Source: Calliphora vicina (lineage: Eukaryota; Arthropoda; Insecta; Diptera; Calliphoridae). From it: DNA of 64,000 nt. The notes beneath the pieces are model-generated. The model worked only from the letters and a program-made list of their open reading frames with translations. It did no database searches and had not been told where the DNA came from. Made by a program: the position numbers and the translations under genes. Positions 1 through 10,227 of the stretch are shown in pieces. The DNA lies in contig NC_088783.1 of the NCBI RefSeq assembly GCF_958450345.1, positions 19,657,701-19,721,700 on the forward strand, written 5' to 3'. Every line of letters begins with the position of its first letter. The first letter of the stretch is position 1.

Positions 1-533
1 GATATTTCGATCAAATTCGGTACATATTATTCTTTCGGCCCAAGGACAAAGCCTATTGAAACTGGCTGAAATCGGTCCATTATTTCACCTAGCCCCAATA
101 CAAATGTCCTTCCGAAATTGGACTTTATCGGTCATAAATGTTTAATTTATAAATGTATCTTCACAAATTGCGCTCCAAATAAGTTTTATATATACAAAAT
201 TCATGTCACCAAATTTTGTTACGATGGGTCCATAATTAGTCATAGCTCCCATATAGACCCGCTTCCTAAAATCACTTTAACGTGCATAAATCGCTGAAAA
301 AATTTGGTATACTCACAAAATTCAACATAGTAATATATAGACATAAATCACACCACCTAATTTCATGGTGATCGGTCCATAATTGGTCATAGCCCCCATA
401 TAAGGCCCACTTCCGAAAATCACTCAAAAATATAAATTATTGAAATTTTAAAAGAAAAATGTTTTTGCTCTTTTACTTAGTGTAGGGTATTATATGGTCG
501 GGCTTGACCGATCATACTTCCTTACTTGTTTTT
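1..533. repeat. Dispersed repeat family R1, copy 1
   Basis: Non-coding dispersed repeat. It shares long stretches with 6185-6994: 'ATCGGTCCATTATTTCACC', 'GGTCATAAATG', 'CCATAATTGGTCATAGC'. Blocks of about 120 bp recur inside it (…GATCGGTCCATAATTGGTCATAGCTCCCATATA…), so it is internally repetitive. The right edge is at 480-533: 'GTGTAGGGTATTATATGG', then 'GGGCTTGACC', then 'ACTTCCTTACTTGT'. The left edge runs off the window. No coding capacity is visible. Repeats of this style are common in flies, but I cannot assign a transposon class. Confidence 0.7.
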
Positions 534-1377
534 TTATTCATATGCGCTGGGGGAGAAAATACTAAAAAACGTATTAATGAAAAGTTGAATAACTTTTACA
601 GTTTTCATGCGATTTGAAAAATTAAAACCATGTCTTGTTAAGAACAAAATACACTGATATACATTTTTATAAGCTTTCATATCAAAATCATCATTGAAAA
701 GCGACTAAAATTAAAAAAGTTGATAAATTTTATTTTGTTTTCAGATATTTTTAACAAAAACAATACCTATAACGTATATAACTATAATTAATGCGTGTAG
801 TTTTTAAGCGTAATCAGTTTTCTTTACAACAAAGTTACAAAATTTAAAATCGGACAAAAACTGACTGAGTTATAGGTCGATAAGTTGACGAACATCACTG
901 AAAACGGTTTTTTTACAATAACTTCTGAATTTGATGGTGTTTCTGAAATTTTTCGGCACAATTTGTAATGTGCAAGACCTATAACCCACGTTAGGTCGTT
1001 TTCCAAGTTTTTTTCCATCGTAGCACCGTGTAATTTGTCTTGGTATATAATTACAAGTCTCAATTTTGAACATATTTTCATCAAATAGTTGCCAGATATA
1101 AGGAGTTTTTCGATAATAATGTTAACACACATTTCAAAAATATTAATCTAAGATTGCTTGTTTATATATTTTACATCTAGATCCTTACAAAATTAGTCAA
1201 TTTAGTGTGTGTAAAACACGATTACGCTCAAAATACAAAATCAAGGTTGATAAGATTGACCTAGATTAATTATCCTTGTACTAGTATGTTTGGTATTGAA
1301 AAGAAACACAATCGATCAACATCGAAAAAAAATTAGAATTTATAGTTTCTTGACTTTTCTACCCAAAAAGTAGATTT
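534..1377. other. AT-rich stretch, nothing recognised
   Basis: No transposon, RNA gene or convincing coding sequence is seen. Overlapping minus-strand open frames at 824-1132 have no recognisable motif and the composition of chance frames. Confidence 0.5.
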
Positions 1378-1470
1378 AAATTTTGTGAAGATCAACCTAT
1401 AATTGTTCATAGCTCCCATATAAGGCCCACTTCCGAAAATTACTTTAAAGAACAAAAATTTCGGTATCAA
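1378..1470. repeat. R1 repeat fragment
   Basis: A short piece matches the R1 core: 'CATAGCTCCCATATAAGGCC' followed by 'CACTTCCGAAAAT', the same order as at 383-430 and 6608-6650. Both flanks diverge at once, so this is a truncated copy. Confidence 0.6.
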
Positions 1471-1589
1471 AATAAAATTTAACACAAATAAATTTTATAA
1501 AGATAGAAATAAGGCGATAAATAAATAACTCAGGTCAACGGGAAAAAAAAGTATAAAAATGGTAAAATTTTTCAACTCTATAGAGAGAT

Positions 1590-2275
1590 TTAAAAAAAAA
1601 TTAAGTAAAATTATAAATTTTGTTAGACGTTTCACCACTCAAAAGGAGTTAGTCTGATGTTATTAAAATAAACTTAAAAAAGTTTAAATTTACATAATTT
1701 TTTATCTGTCTATATATTGCCAATATTTTAATCGGCTCAGTAGTTTCGGAGTTATAATAACAAATTGAAGCAAAAAGTATATTTTTTAGGTGAAAATATC
1801 AAATTTTTTTGTTTTAAAAAAGTCATGAAAAATTTTAAAAGGAGGAAATTGTATAGATTTATTGCTTTATCGCAAAGCAAATATAATAGCAACAAAATGA
1901 GATATCGATCATAAAAATCGATTTGTTCTTTCCGAATTTATTCACAATTAAGTGAATTCACTTATTTTTGCAAAATTTTAGTTTTTTGTTTGATATGCAT
2001 AAAATTGAGTAGCTAATGTTATTTTTTCGGCTCAGTAGTTTCGGAGTCATAATAACAAATTGAAGCAAAAAATATATATTTTAGGTGAAAATATCAAATT
2101 TTTTTGTTTTAAAAAAAAATCATGAAAAATCGAAAACGGCAGAAATTGTTCAGATTTATTATTTTATCGCAAAGCCACATGTAATAGGAACAAAATGAGA
2201 TATCGAACATAAAAATCTAAATATTCTTTTTGAATTTATTCACAATTAAGTGTATTCGCTCATTTTCACAAAATA
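1590..2275 (-). repeat. R4 tandem-repeat family, reverse-oriented copy
   Basis: About two imperfect units are present. Each contains 'CGGCTCAGTAGTTTCGGAGT', 'ATAACAAATTGAAGCAAAAA', a 'GAGATATCGA' block and 'GAATTTATTCACAATTAAGT'. The same blocks occur in reverse complement as a four-unit array at 39897-41400. The flank 'AAAATTATAAATTTTGTTAG' at 1608-1627 also matches the reverse complement of 41350-41400, so unit and flank belong to one mobile or satellite-like family. Confidence 0.7.
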
Positions 2276-2282
2276 TATAAAC

Positions 2283-2597
2283 GAATTAACTCTTTCAGCC
2301 ACGCTTTTTGTGTATAAGTTTAAAATCAAAACAATTGCATTTTTACTTTAATGAAGGTTAGTTTATTATAAAAAGTAAGAAAAAATGTATCAAAACTTGA
2401 AAAAACCACCCCATTCCAAGGTTTTTTGTGGAGTGAAGTGGTTAGTTTACTAACCACCGTGGCGGTTGGCAAAAAATGATAAATGATGACTTTAAAAAAT
2501 ATAATTGTTTAGCAAAATGGCAATAGATGCCAATAAACTAGGTTTTAAAGACTATAGAAAATGTGGTTAGTAAACTAACCACCAAACCGTTAATCAT
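2283..2597. repeat. Repeat family R3, copy 1, with paired 20-bp hairpins
   Basis: The segment is nearly identical to 9789-10217 ('ATTCCAAGGTTTTTTGTGGA', 'AAAATGGCAAT', 'GCCAATAAACTA'). It contains two near-perfect palindromes: GTGGTTAGTTTACTAACCAC at 2438-2457 and its reverse complement at 2563-2582. The segment is preceded by TTAA at 2284-2288 and followed by TTAA at about 2590, which could be TTAA target duplications. The edges lack an obvious matching TIR, so the class stays open. Confidence 0.6.
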
Positions 2598-4434
2598 TAA
2601 TTATGTAGATAAATATCTAAAATATTCACAATTTTACTTAAAAATTAAAAAAAGACTTCTCCATAGAATTTAAAATTTTGACCATAATTGTGCTACTTGA
2701 ACCACAATATCACAAAATTGTGTAGTGGCTTAAAAAGCCTCTAAAATTGTATTATATAATTTTTTACTTTAAATAGTTTTTAGCAAAGAGTATCATCTTA
2801 GCAATTCCAACGATTAATCTTTAACTTCATCTGTCCCTGACAATATTTATCATATGTATATCAAAATGGGTTCTATATAAAATAATCACACTATTTTAAA
2901 GAAAATTTATCTTACAATAAAAATATTTTATAGTGTTTTTAACAAAACTGCCATCCATATCCGCAATATAAATCAAACAAAAATATTATTACTAAATAAA
3001 ACTGCGTGTTGCAACTCATTTCATTCATATGTCTGCCACACACAAACACTCAACAAAACTGCTACTTAAACTAAACAAATGCTACTTAAATAGTGGCAAA
3101 TATTTATATCGTCATCAACATCATCATTATTATAAATAAATAAAGAAAACAAAAATAAATAGAAAATAATAAAATTCTTATAGTAAATAAAGTATAAAAG
3201 AACATTTAGAATTATGTTTTCCTTTCGTAATTGTTGTCACAGTCACTATAAATGACCGTCATAATTCATTCCTTATAAGTAGTCATAGCAATAGTAATCT
3301 AGTTCTCGCAAGAACTCTAGCAATGAAAAGATTCGCTTAAACTAAAACCAAAAACAAAGCAAAGTTTTAGACAATAAAACCAAAAAGTAAATTTTATTGT
3401 CACTGTCATTGTCTTAAGGATTCTATGTCTGTGCTGTGTTTTTTTTTTTTTTTTGGCCAAAAAAAAATAAATTGCCACATTGTGTTGGCTGCCATACAAC
3501 GAAAGAAGAACCAATACGAACAACCCATTTAAGCAACAATTGTATTATGTTGTATGTGTGTGGTTGGCTGCTTGTTAGAAAAAACTCTTTTTAGCCAACT
3601 AACTACCCAAGTAGCTGGCTGCAACTTCCTTTAGTATTCCTTTCAATGTGTGGCCTTCTTTTTAACTTCAACAATGACAATCATTGTCTCCACTTTACAA
3701 CTGCCCCGGCTGGGTAATGATGATGTCATTGCATTTAATGTAGAATAACATTTTATTGGTTAAAGAGAATGAGATTTTTCCGAGAGAACACAATAATTAT
3801 TAGGATGAGGGGCATATGTTCTAATGTGTAATTTCCTTTTCCTGTTTGGAATCGATGTTATTAACTAGATACATTTTAAAACTGTATTAGTTTTCACTTA
3901 ATCTTCTTTCACAACTAAACAAGTCCGCAACACTGCTCCTGTCAACAGCAATCTGTCAGTTGACTCCTGTCAAAAGTTGATCAAGCTAAGTCATTTAGTT
4001 TGTGTTTGACATCAATTGATAGCAGATGACCTCGTGACTAGTGGAGAAAATGGTGAATTTCGCCTGCTCACTAAGCATTATTTTTTGCGGAAAAACCCAT
4101 CACACAAACCAAGTTTAAGTTTGATAAATACTATGGAAATCTGCACCATCAATTTAAATGGTAAAAAAGTGATTTAGGATATAGCCCCGAGTGACTATTT
4201 CTTGTTTCCAAACATGAAGAAATGTCTCTGCGAAAAGAGATTTAACTCCAACGGCGATATCATCTCACAAAAAGTACATATTTTGAAGACCTCGACAAAT
4301 CTTAATTTTTGGAAGGGATACAAAAATTTAAAAAAACTTTGGACAAAATGCATAGAGCTCAAAGGAGACTATGTTGGAAAATAAAATAATTTTTAATCCA
4401 AAAACCCGAGTTTCATTCAAAAAATGCAAGGACC
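2598..4434. other. AT-rich unique stretch
   Basis: Nothing identifiable as a gene or transposon. Simple sequence is present: a T-run followed by an A-run near 3439-3470 and ATAA-rich DNA near 3130. The 60-codon plus-strand frame at 4202-4384 has no recognisable family. Confidence 0.5.
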
Positions 4435-4600
4435 CATCCTCGTAACTCTGTAAATATTGTGATTTTAAGAAAACTAAGCATATTCCATAATCACTTCGTG
4501 ATTTTATATGTAATATACACCTGGAAATTCAATCTAAAACTGATTTTTCGCATGAATATCACAATCAAACTTAGAGAAAATTAGCTCAATTCTGTCAAAA
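4435..4600. repeat. R6 repeat, single unit
   Basis: 'CTGTAAATATTGTGATTTTA' followed by 'CTAAGCATATTCC' and 'ATCACTTCG' matches the ~190-bp units tandemly arranged at 7800-8222. This is one isolated, diverged copy. Confidence 0.5.
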
Positions 4601-4639
4601 TCTGGAACGAAGAAAAACGTCTCGAACTAAGAAAATCGT

Positions 4640-4800
4640 TTCTAAAAAATGTTTAGAGAAAAAATTTTTGGTGAAAATATTTGCTTATATCTCAACTATT
4701 TGTGGGCCGATTTTCTGGATTTTTAATAGCAACCCAATCAGCTATATATTTATAATTCAATCATTTATGAAAGTTATTTGAAAGTTAACTTACATACATC
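4640..4800 (+). repeat. R2 dispersed repeat fragment
   Basis: 'TATCTCAACTATTTGTGGGC' followed by 'CGATTTTCTGGATTTTTAAT' and 'AGCAACCC' matches the R2 block seen at 38930-38960, 43125-43150 and 53670-53710. It is truncated and directly precedes the DD37E relic. Confidence 0.55.
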
Positions 4801-4963
4801 ATTGGTATATCAATAAAAGTGAAATAAAGAAAATCTTAACATACATACTATGTGTTAATAAAAATGAAACCACTAAACTTACAGTTTTAATAATTTTTTT
4901 ATTTGATTGAAATTATTATTACAACTTTCAAAAAATATTTTTATAGTTCTAATCAATAGTGAT

Positions 4964-5756
4964 TAGGGTTTTTAATTTCCCGACCTTTTTTGATTCCCGG
5001 GAATCGGGAAATTTTTTCTACATTCCCGGGTACCCGGGTGTTCCCGAAATATATAATGATACTGTAAATTAGGAATATTATAGCCAAATTTCATATGTTA
5101 TAATTATAGTGTTATAATTATTAAATATCAGAGCTTCGAATTAATTAATAAAATTTTAACTTAATTCACTAAAATCTTAATCCCTAATTAAAAAATGTCA
5201 GCCTTTCATTCCATAAATCCCTTCATAATATTTAATTTTTTAGATTCATTCCAAAGTCTTTGTTTAAACTGAATCAATTTTAAAGTTAATTAATAAAAGA
5301 ATTTATTCAAACTATGAATAATTAAATTTTTGTTAAATCAAATCATTTACAAAATTCATTGAAAACATTGTCTTAAACTTTTTTGTACTAGATTTTAATT
5401 GAAGAAAAATTTAATTATTTAATAAATTTTTGAAGCTATTTTGTTATGGATTTGAAGAAGAAATTTAAAGAAATTAGAATGATTCAATAAGAAACAAATT
5501 CTATAAATAATAATTCTCTTTTTAAATTTTCATACGAAAAATCCCGGTCTATTATTGCCAAGATATAAGAAAAAACTGTAAAAAACTTTTCACTGTTTTT
5601 TGGGGAAAAAAAATACAGCTCTAACTTGTTTTCTATGTATTTTCGTCAGTTTTTAATTTCCGGGATTCCCGACTAAAAATCCCGGGAATCGGGTAGTGAA
5701 AGATTGGCAAAATTCCAGGGAAATTTGTACCGGGAATTCCCGGGATAAAAACCCTA
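4964..5756. mobile_element. Non-autonomous hAT element with 8-bp target duplication
   Basis: The ends are TAGGGTTTTTA and TAAAAACCCTA, a perfect inverted repeat. ATAGTGAT is repeated immediately outside at 4956-4963 and 5757-5764. That 8-bp duplication fits the hAT preference nTnnnnAn. The host DD37E sequence without the insertion is visible at 30019-30029 and 32036-32045 ('CTAGTGATGAA'), which confirms the boundaries. The element is 793 bp with no transposase. Both subterminal regions are rich in palindromic CCCGGGAAT/TTCCCGGGA motifs that stand out from the AT-rich interior and are plausible transposase-binding arrays. Confidence 0.88.
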
Positions 5757-6184
5757 ATAGTGATGAATATATGAACTTGCTCTTCAATTCTCTTTTAACA
5801 AGATCCTAATATCTCTCCACTGGCCTTAGCTCCAGGCAGTTTGGAGGATTTACCTCTCTTGGAAAAAATACCACATTATTGTTCTTGTGCCACTTAAGAC
5901 CTTGATTACCATAGCGACAGCATGAAAAATCAGTCCAAAAATAAGTGGACACATTATGAAGTCTTATGAATGGAAGCATCCTCTTTTGTAAACATTCCTT
6001 GATGTATATTTCGGTATTTATAGAGCCATTTGTAATAAATGTTTGGCTTTTTTTTGGCGCAACTGCATATTGCTTGCCATACCAAGAACTTTTTGGGAAA
6101 TTTTCTGTTTTTGGGTCCTAAACTTTTCTACAACATTCCCTCGAGCATCAGCCCCCGTCATCCATTTGCAGCATGTATATTTTT

Positions 6185-6994
6185 ATTCCCTACACCACCA
6201 TAGTGTGGAGGGTATTATGCGTTTGTGCAGATGTTTGTAACGCCCAAAAATATTAGTTTCAGCTTAAAGTATACCGATCGACTTTGAATCACTTTCTGCG
6301 TCGATTAAACGATGTCCGTCCGTCTGGCTGTCCATGTAAAACTTGTGCGAGAGTACAGGTCGCCATTTTGAATATATTTCGATAAAATTTGGTACATATA
6401 ATTTTTTATATATATATTGAAAATGGCTGTAATCGGTCCATTATTTCACCCCCATTTCAGCCCACATACAAATGTACTCCCTAAATTGAACTTTATCGGT
6501 CATAAATGCTTAATTTATATAGGTATCTATACAAATTTAGCTGCAAATAAGTTTTATATATACAAAATTCATGACACCAAATTTTATTGTGATCGGTCCA
6601 TAATTGGTCATAGCTCCCATATAAAACCCACTTCCGAAAATCACTTTAACATGCATCAATTTCCTAAAAATGTTGGTATACACATAAAATTCAACATAAA
6701 TAACTTTCATATGGACATAAATCACACGACCTCATTTCATGGTGATCGGTCCATAATTGGTCATAGCTCCCATATACGACCGATTTCGGATATCACTCAC
6801 GAATATAAATAATTGAAATTTTAAAAGAAAAATGGTTTTGCTCATTTACTTATGTGCTGTTTTTCTATAGCGAACGAGTACTTTGAGTGTAAATTTAACA
6901 TGTGTTTTGTTATTGTAACAAAAACAAAATACATGTAAAACGTCCACTCAAAACGCTCATTCGCTATAGAAAAACAGCACATTAGTGTAGGGTA
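6185..6994. repeat. R1 dispersed repeat inserted in the DD37E relic
   Basis: It starts 'ATTCCCTACACCACCATAG' and ends 'TAGTGTAGGGTA', so the edges are partly inverted. The middle matches copy 1 at window start ('TCGGTCATAAATG', 'TTTTATATATACAAAATTCA', 'GATCGGTCCATAATTGGTCA'). It also contains the block 'ACGATGTCCGTCCGTCTGGC'. The frames at 6417-6812 and 6537-6725 are chance frames inside the repeat. It carries a hairpin MITE near its right end. Confidence 0.75.
6853..6981. mobile_element. 129-bp hairpin MITE with TTA target duplication
   Basis: Terminal arms starting TGTGCTGTTTTTCTATAGCG are perfectly inverted for 22 bp. With mismatches they pair almost to the centre (arms about 60 bp). TTA is duplicated at 6850-6852 and 6982-6984. 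The empty site 'TTTACTTAGTGTAGGG' is present at 473-488 in R1 copy 1. A 3-bp TTA/TAA duplication is typical of PIF/Harbinger elements, so that is the best guess; no transposase is present. Confidence 0.82.
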
Positions 6995-7639
6995 AATATT
7001 AAAAAGCAGTAAATATTTAGCAGAGTTCCTGTCAGGAAGTTTTTGATACTTGTATATTTTTAAACCTGCATTGGCTTTAACTTTTCGTACCAAATAGTCC
7101 GAGCACTGTGCTAACCGGTCTGCTTTCCTACCGAATCTGTTGGGAGCTCTTTTGAAAAAGCTTTCTATTTATTGGCTTTAGAAGCATCATGTGGACCATT
7201 CCTTCTACCTAAACTAGGTTCTCTATCAACGGACAAGTTCTCCCGATACTGTTTAATAATATTGGAACCAACTTTATGTAGGATCAAATTGGGTTTTGTT
7301 GAAAATATTTAATAGTACTTTTTTTCATATTAACAACCTTTAACACTCATTTTAATCATATTAACAACAAATTGACATTAAACATAATAACTGACATATT
7401 TTTCAAAGGTAACTTTATCAAAAAAAAAAATCAAATAATACTTGGGTTAAAAGTTTTAACCCTCTATCCGGCCAATTTTATTTTGAGCTAAAAAAAATAT
7501 ACCATTGTTTGAAAAAAAAATACTTTGGATTGAAAACATACAAAAGACAAGTAGACGTTCTTGTTGTTCACAATAAGTTTAAGGAAAAACGTGTGTTAAG
7601 GTTTTTTCGATCTCACTTTTTATATCCGCTATAGTCCTG

Positions 7640-7799
7640 GTCCGGTTGCTATTTAAATTCTAAAAACAAACCAAGACTACCCCGATTTTTTATATATATT
7701 TTTGATTATGTCAGCATTGCTAAGTCATTAACAATAGTTAATGATCGAGAATGGATAAAAATCAAGATAAATAATTTTAACCCGATTTTTTCACAAAAA
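7640..7799. other. Short unique AT-rich stretch
   Basis: Nothing recognised between the DD37E relic and the R6 tandem repeats. Confidence 0.4.
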
Positions 7800-8222
7800 A
7801 TATTTCTTTTCACCAATTTTGTGTAAATACAGAGTTTTTAGAAATAATACGCTCAATCCATGACCACCATGACTTTCTATCAAAAGTTAATTTTTTGCAT
7901 GAAAAAGTCAATACAATTTAAAATATGTAAATCTGTGAATTCTGCTTTATTTTGTAAAAAATGCATAATCCATAAAAAATTTACTTTATGCATGACAAAG
8001 CCATTCAAGTTATAAAACTTCTGTAAATACTGCGATTTTAGTGATAATAAGCACATTCCTTGATCACTTCGAAATTCTATCATATAATTTTTATTTTCAT
8101 TTCAAAGTCAGTAAATGATAAAATTTTCAAATATTGATAAATCTAAATTCTGTTAAAAATTTATTTTTTTGCATGATAAAGTTATAGAACTTTAAATGTT
8201 AGTTACTTTATAAATACTGCGA
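7800..8222. repeat. R6 imperfect ~190-bp tandem repeats
   Basis: The motif GTAAATAC(A/T)G(A/C)G occurs near 7827, 8024 and 8211 (spacing about 197 and 187). Each is followed by 'ATTTTAGNNATAATA' and a 'TTTTTTGCATGA' block. At least two diverged units are present. The 67-codon minus frame at 7880-8083 lies inside and is not a gene. Confidence 0.55.
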
Positions 8223-8476
8223 TTTAGAAACACAAAATAATTACAATTGGGGGATTCAAACTTTATAGCAAAAAAGTCATATTGTCACAAATTGTAGTTT
8301 TTATAATAAATTAATAAACATACATAGTTCAAAAAGTCTTATTAATTTAGCACTTTTTAGTTTGAAGCACAATAGTAATTTGTTTTAACTATCATAATAT
8401 ATTAGGATATTATGACAATATAAATTAATAGCAGACCGTTTGAATCCCCCAATTGTAATTATTTTGTGTTTCTAAA
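8223..8476. mobile_element. 254-bp MITE with perfect 39-bp terminal inverted repeats
   Basis: The left arm (8223-8261, beginning TTTAGAAACACAAAATAATT) and right arm (8438-8476) are exact reverse complements over 39 bp. Each includes the GC-rich block ATTGGGGGATTCAAAC at its inner side. The 176-bp centre is AT-rich and non-coding. It lies within an R6 unit right after 'ATACTGCGA'. I cannot define the target duplication with certainty, so the superfamily is open. Confidence 0.8.
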
Positions 8477-9788
8477 TTCTAAAAAAAAAAATTTATATGA
8501 AAGTTACATTATTTCTTCTTATAATATGTCTTCATCCATTTACTACTAACACAGATTTCATCAAAATCCTTCAATCGATTTAAATAAAATTCAAATTTGT
8601 GCAAATTTTCCAATGAAATGTAAATAAAGTTCGCAAAACCCCTTTTTATTTTCATACATTCCTTTTTATTTTTATTTATATTTTTGAGTCCCCTGCCTTA
8701 TTTAACCATAATGGCCGGCCACAAGGGTGTATTTGTGTTGAAAGCCACATTTACAGGAAAACGTTAGTCAAAGTTTTGTATATATTTTCAAACATCTACT
8801 CAAGATTTAACTACAAGTGCTTTTTGTCCCCATTTCCGAGCACTGCTTCAAAAAGTTTTTTTTTTATAACCAAACAAAGAAATTACGAAACAAACTAAAG
8901 TTTATTTAACATCTAATTTTATTTTGATTTTCTTTTAGATTTTTTGCGTCATTCTTATTTTTTGCCAACATTTGATTTTTATCACAAAATACATTTGAAT
9001 TTTATTACGTATTTATGTCTGCTACAATTCTTTTACTGATTTCTACTTCTAAGTATGAATTGAATATATGATGTCCTTAAGCTATTAAAAGTTTTGTTGT
9101 GTTATTTCCCATATGAGAAACATAAATGTGGAATTACAACTTTGAGTAATAATACTTTTTCTCTCACCCCAACCAACTGACCATTGGCCAAATTGTTTTG
9201 TGAAAAGGTACTTTAGCTGGCATTTGTATTGTTGTTGTTGTTTCTTTTATTTTCGGCCACTTTGGCGTCATTTTCTTGACAATAAAATAAACATTTAAAC
9301 TGAAATCACAGGCTAAATGACTGACCTACCAAAGCCAATTCGTTTATACAGTTGTACGCACATTCAAACGTTTCTTTTCATATATGATTTCGATAACGAT
9401 TTTTGTTTTGCTTTAAATGATTTTCTATACGATTTCATCGTTATTTTTATTGTTGCGCATTTATTTTTATGTTTTCATCAAAGAAATTATATGAATTTCA
9501 GTTTTTTTTTCTTATGCTCTCTGCTATTTTTTTTTATCGTTTTGGTCAATTGTTGGAAATATTTTTATGGGCCATATATAAAAAGGGTTGTTAAGGAATA
9601 TTTGAGCACACTTTTGGGACATTGTAGCTAAGTAGAATGTGAGTAGCAGAGTTTGGGGTATTTTATTAGATTTTTGCTTAAATAAATCTTAGATTTAGAA
9701 ACAAGTTATTTAAATTATGTCATCAGTGAAACAAATTGCTCTAAAATAGTTGGTTCACAAAAACTTAAAATCTTCTCACTCATTTCTC
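8477..9788. other. Unique AT-rich stretch
   Basis: No transposon or gene is identified. A 104-codon plus frame at 9317-9631 encodes a Phe/Leu/Ile-rich stretch from T-rich DNA, without a family motif, and is probably chance. A (TTG)n run occurs at 9230-9241. Confidence 0.5.
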
Positions 9789-10217
9789 AATTAACTCTTT
9801 CACTCACGCATTTTTGTGTATAAGTTTAAAGTCAAAACAATTGGATGTTTACTTTAATCAAGGTTAGTTTATTATAAAAAGTAAGAAAAAATTAATCAAA
9901 GCATGAAAAAACATCCCATTCCAAGGTTTTTTGTGGAGTGAAGAGGTTAGTTTACTAACCACCATTGGCATTAAAAATAACTATGATAAAAATTTTTGTT
10001 TCGTATACATTTTTTAAAATCGAATATTTTTGACAAAATTTCTGAACAAACAACCGAAATATCAAAGTAACACTGAATTCGATGGACAATAAACATTCTG
10101 TGCTTTTTTTATTGAAATTTTATTGAAATATAATTGTTAAGCAAAATGGCAATATATGCCAATAAACTATGTTTTAAAGACTATATTAAATGTGGTTAGT
10201 AAACTAACCACCAAACC
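9789..10217. repeat. Repeat family R3, copy 2
   Basis: Matches 2283-2597, with about 130 bp of extra internal sequence at 9975-10115. Both conserved hairpins are kept: near 9943-9962 (one mismatch) and 10192-10211. It starts next to TTAA (9790-9793) and ends just before the TIR of a DD34D mariner. Confidence 0.6.
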
Positions 10218-10227
10218 GCAAAGTTTG

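Larger units (their letters stand above)
4816..7620 (-). mobile_element. DD37E Tc1/mariner relic, copy 1, with nested insertions
   Basis: This minus-strand relic matches the intact element at 31898-33195 over its length. The left end reads 'GAAAATCTTAACATACATAC' and the right end 'AAGGTTTTTTCGATCTCACT', next to TA. The transposase region is recognisable (for example 5800-6180 and 7015-7330) but has frameshifts and stops. Three insertions interrupt it: a hAT element (4964-5756), an R1 repeat (6185-6994, itself carrying a MITE) and a ~116-bp insert at 7460-7575. The insert is flanked by AGTTTTAA on the left and AGTTTAA on the right. Part of the transposase C-terminus (32034-32160 equivalent) is missing after the hAT insertion. 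Confidence 0.85.

Noticed and set aside
2284..2592. piggyBac element based on flanking TTAA
   Set aside because: No CCC/GGG terminal bases or matching TIRs, and the second copy lacks the right-hand TTAA.
6417..6812. 131-codon frame as a protein gene
   Set aside because: It lies entirely inside the R1 repeat and its repeated residue blocks follow the internal DNA repeat.
9317..9631. 104-codon plus-strand frame as a small membrane protein gene
   Set aside because: Hydrophobicity comes from T-rich DNA (Phe/Leu/Ile runs). There is no motif, no supporting context and no conservation evidence.
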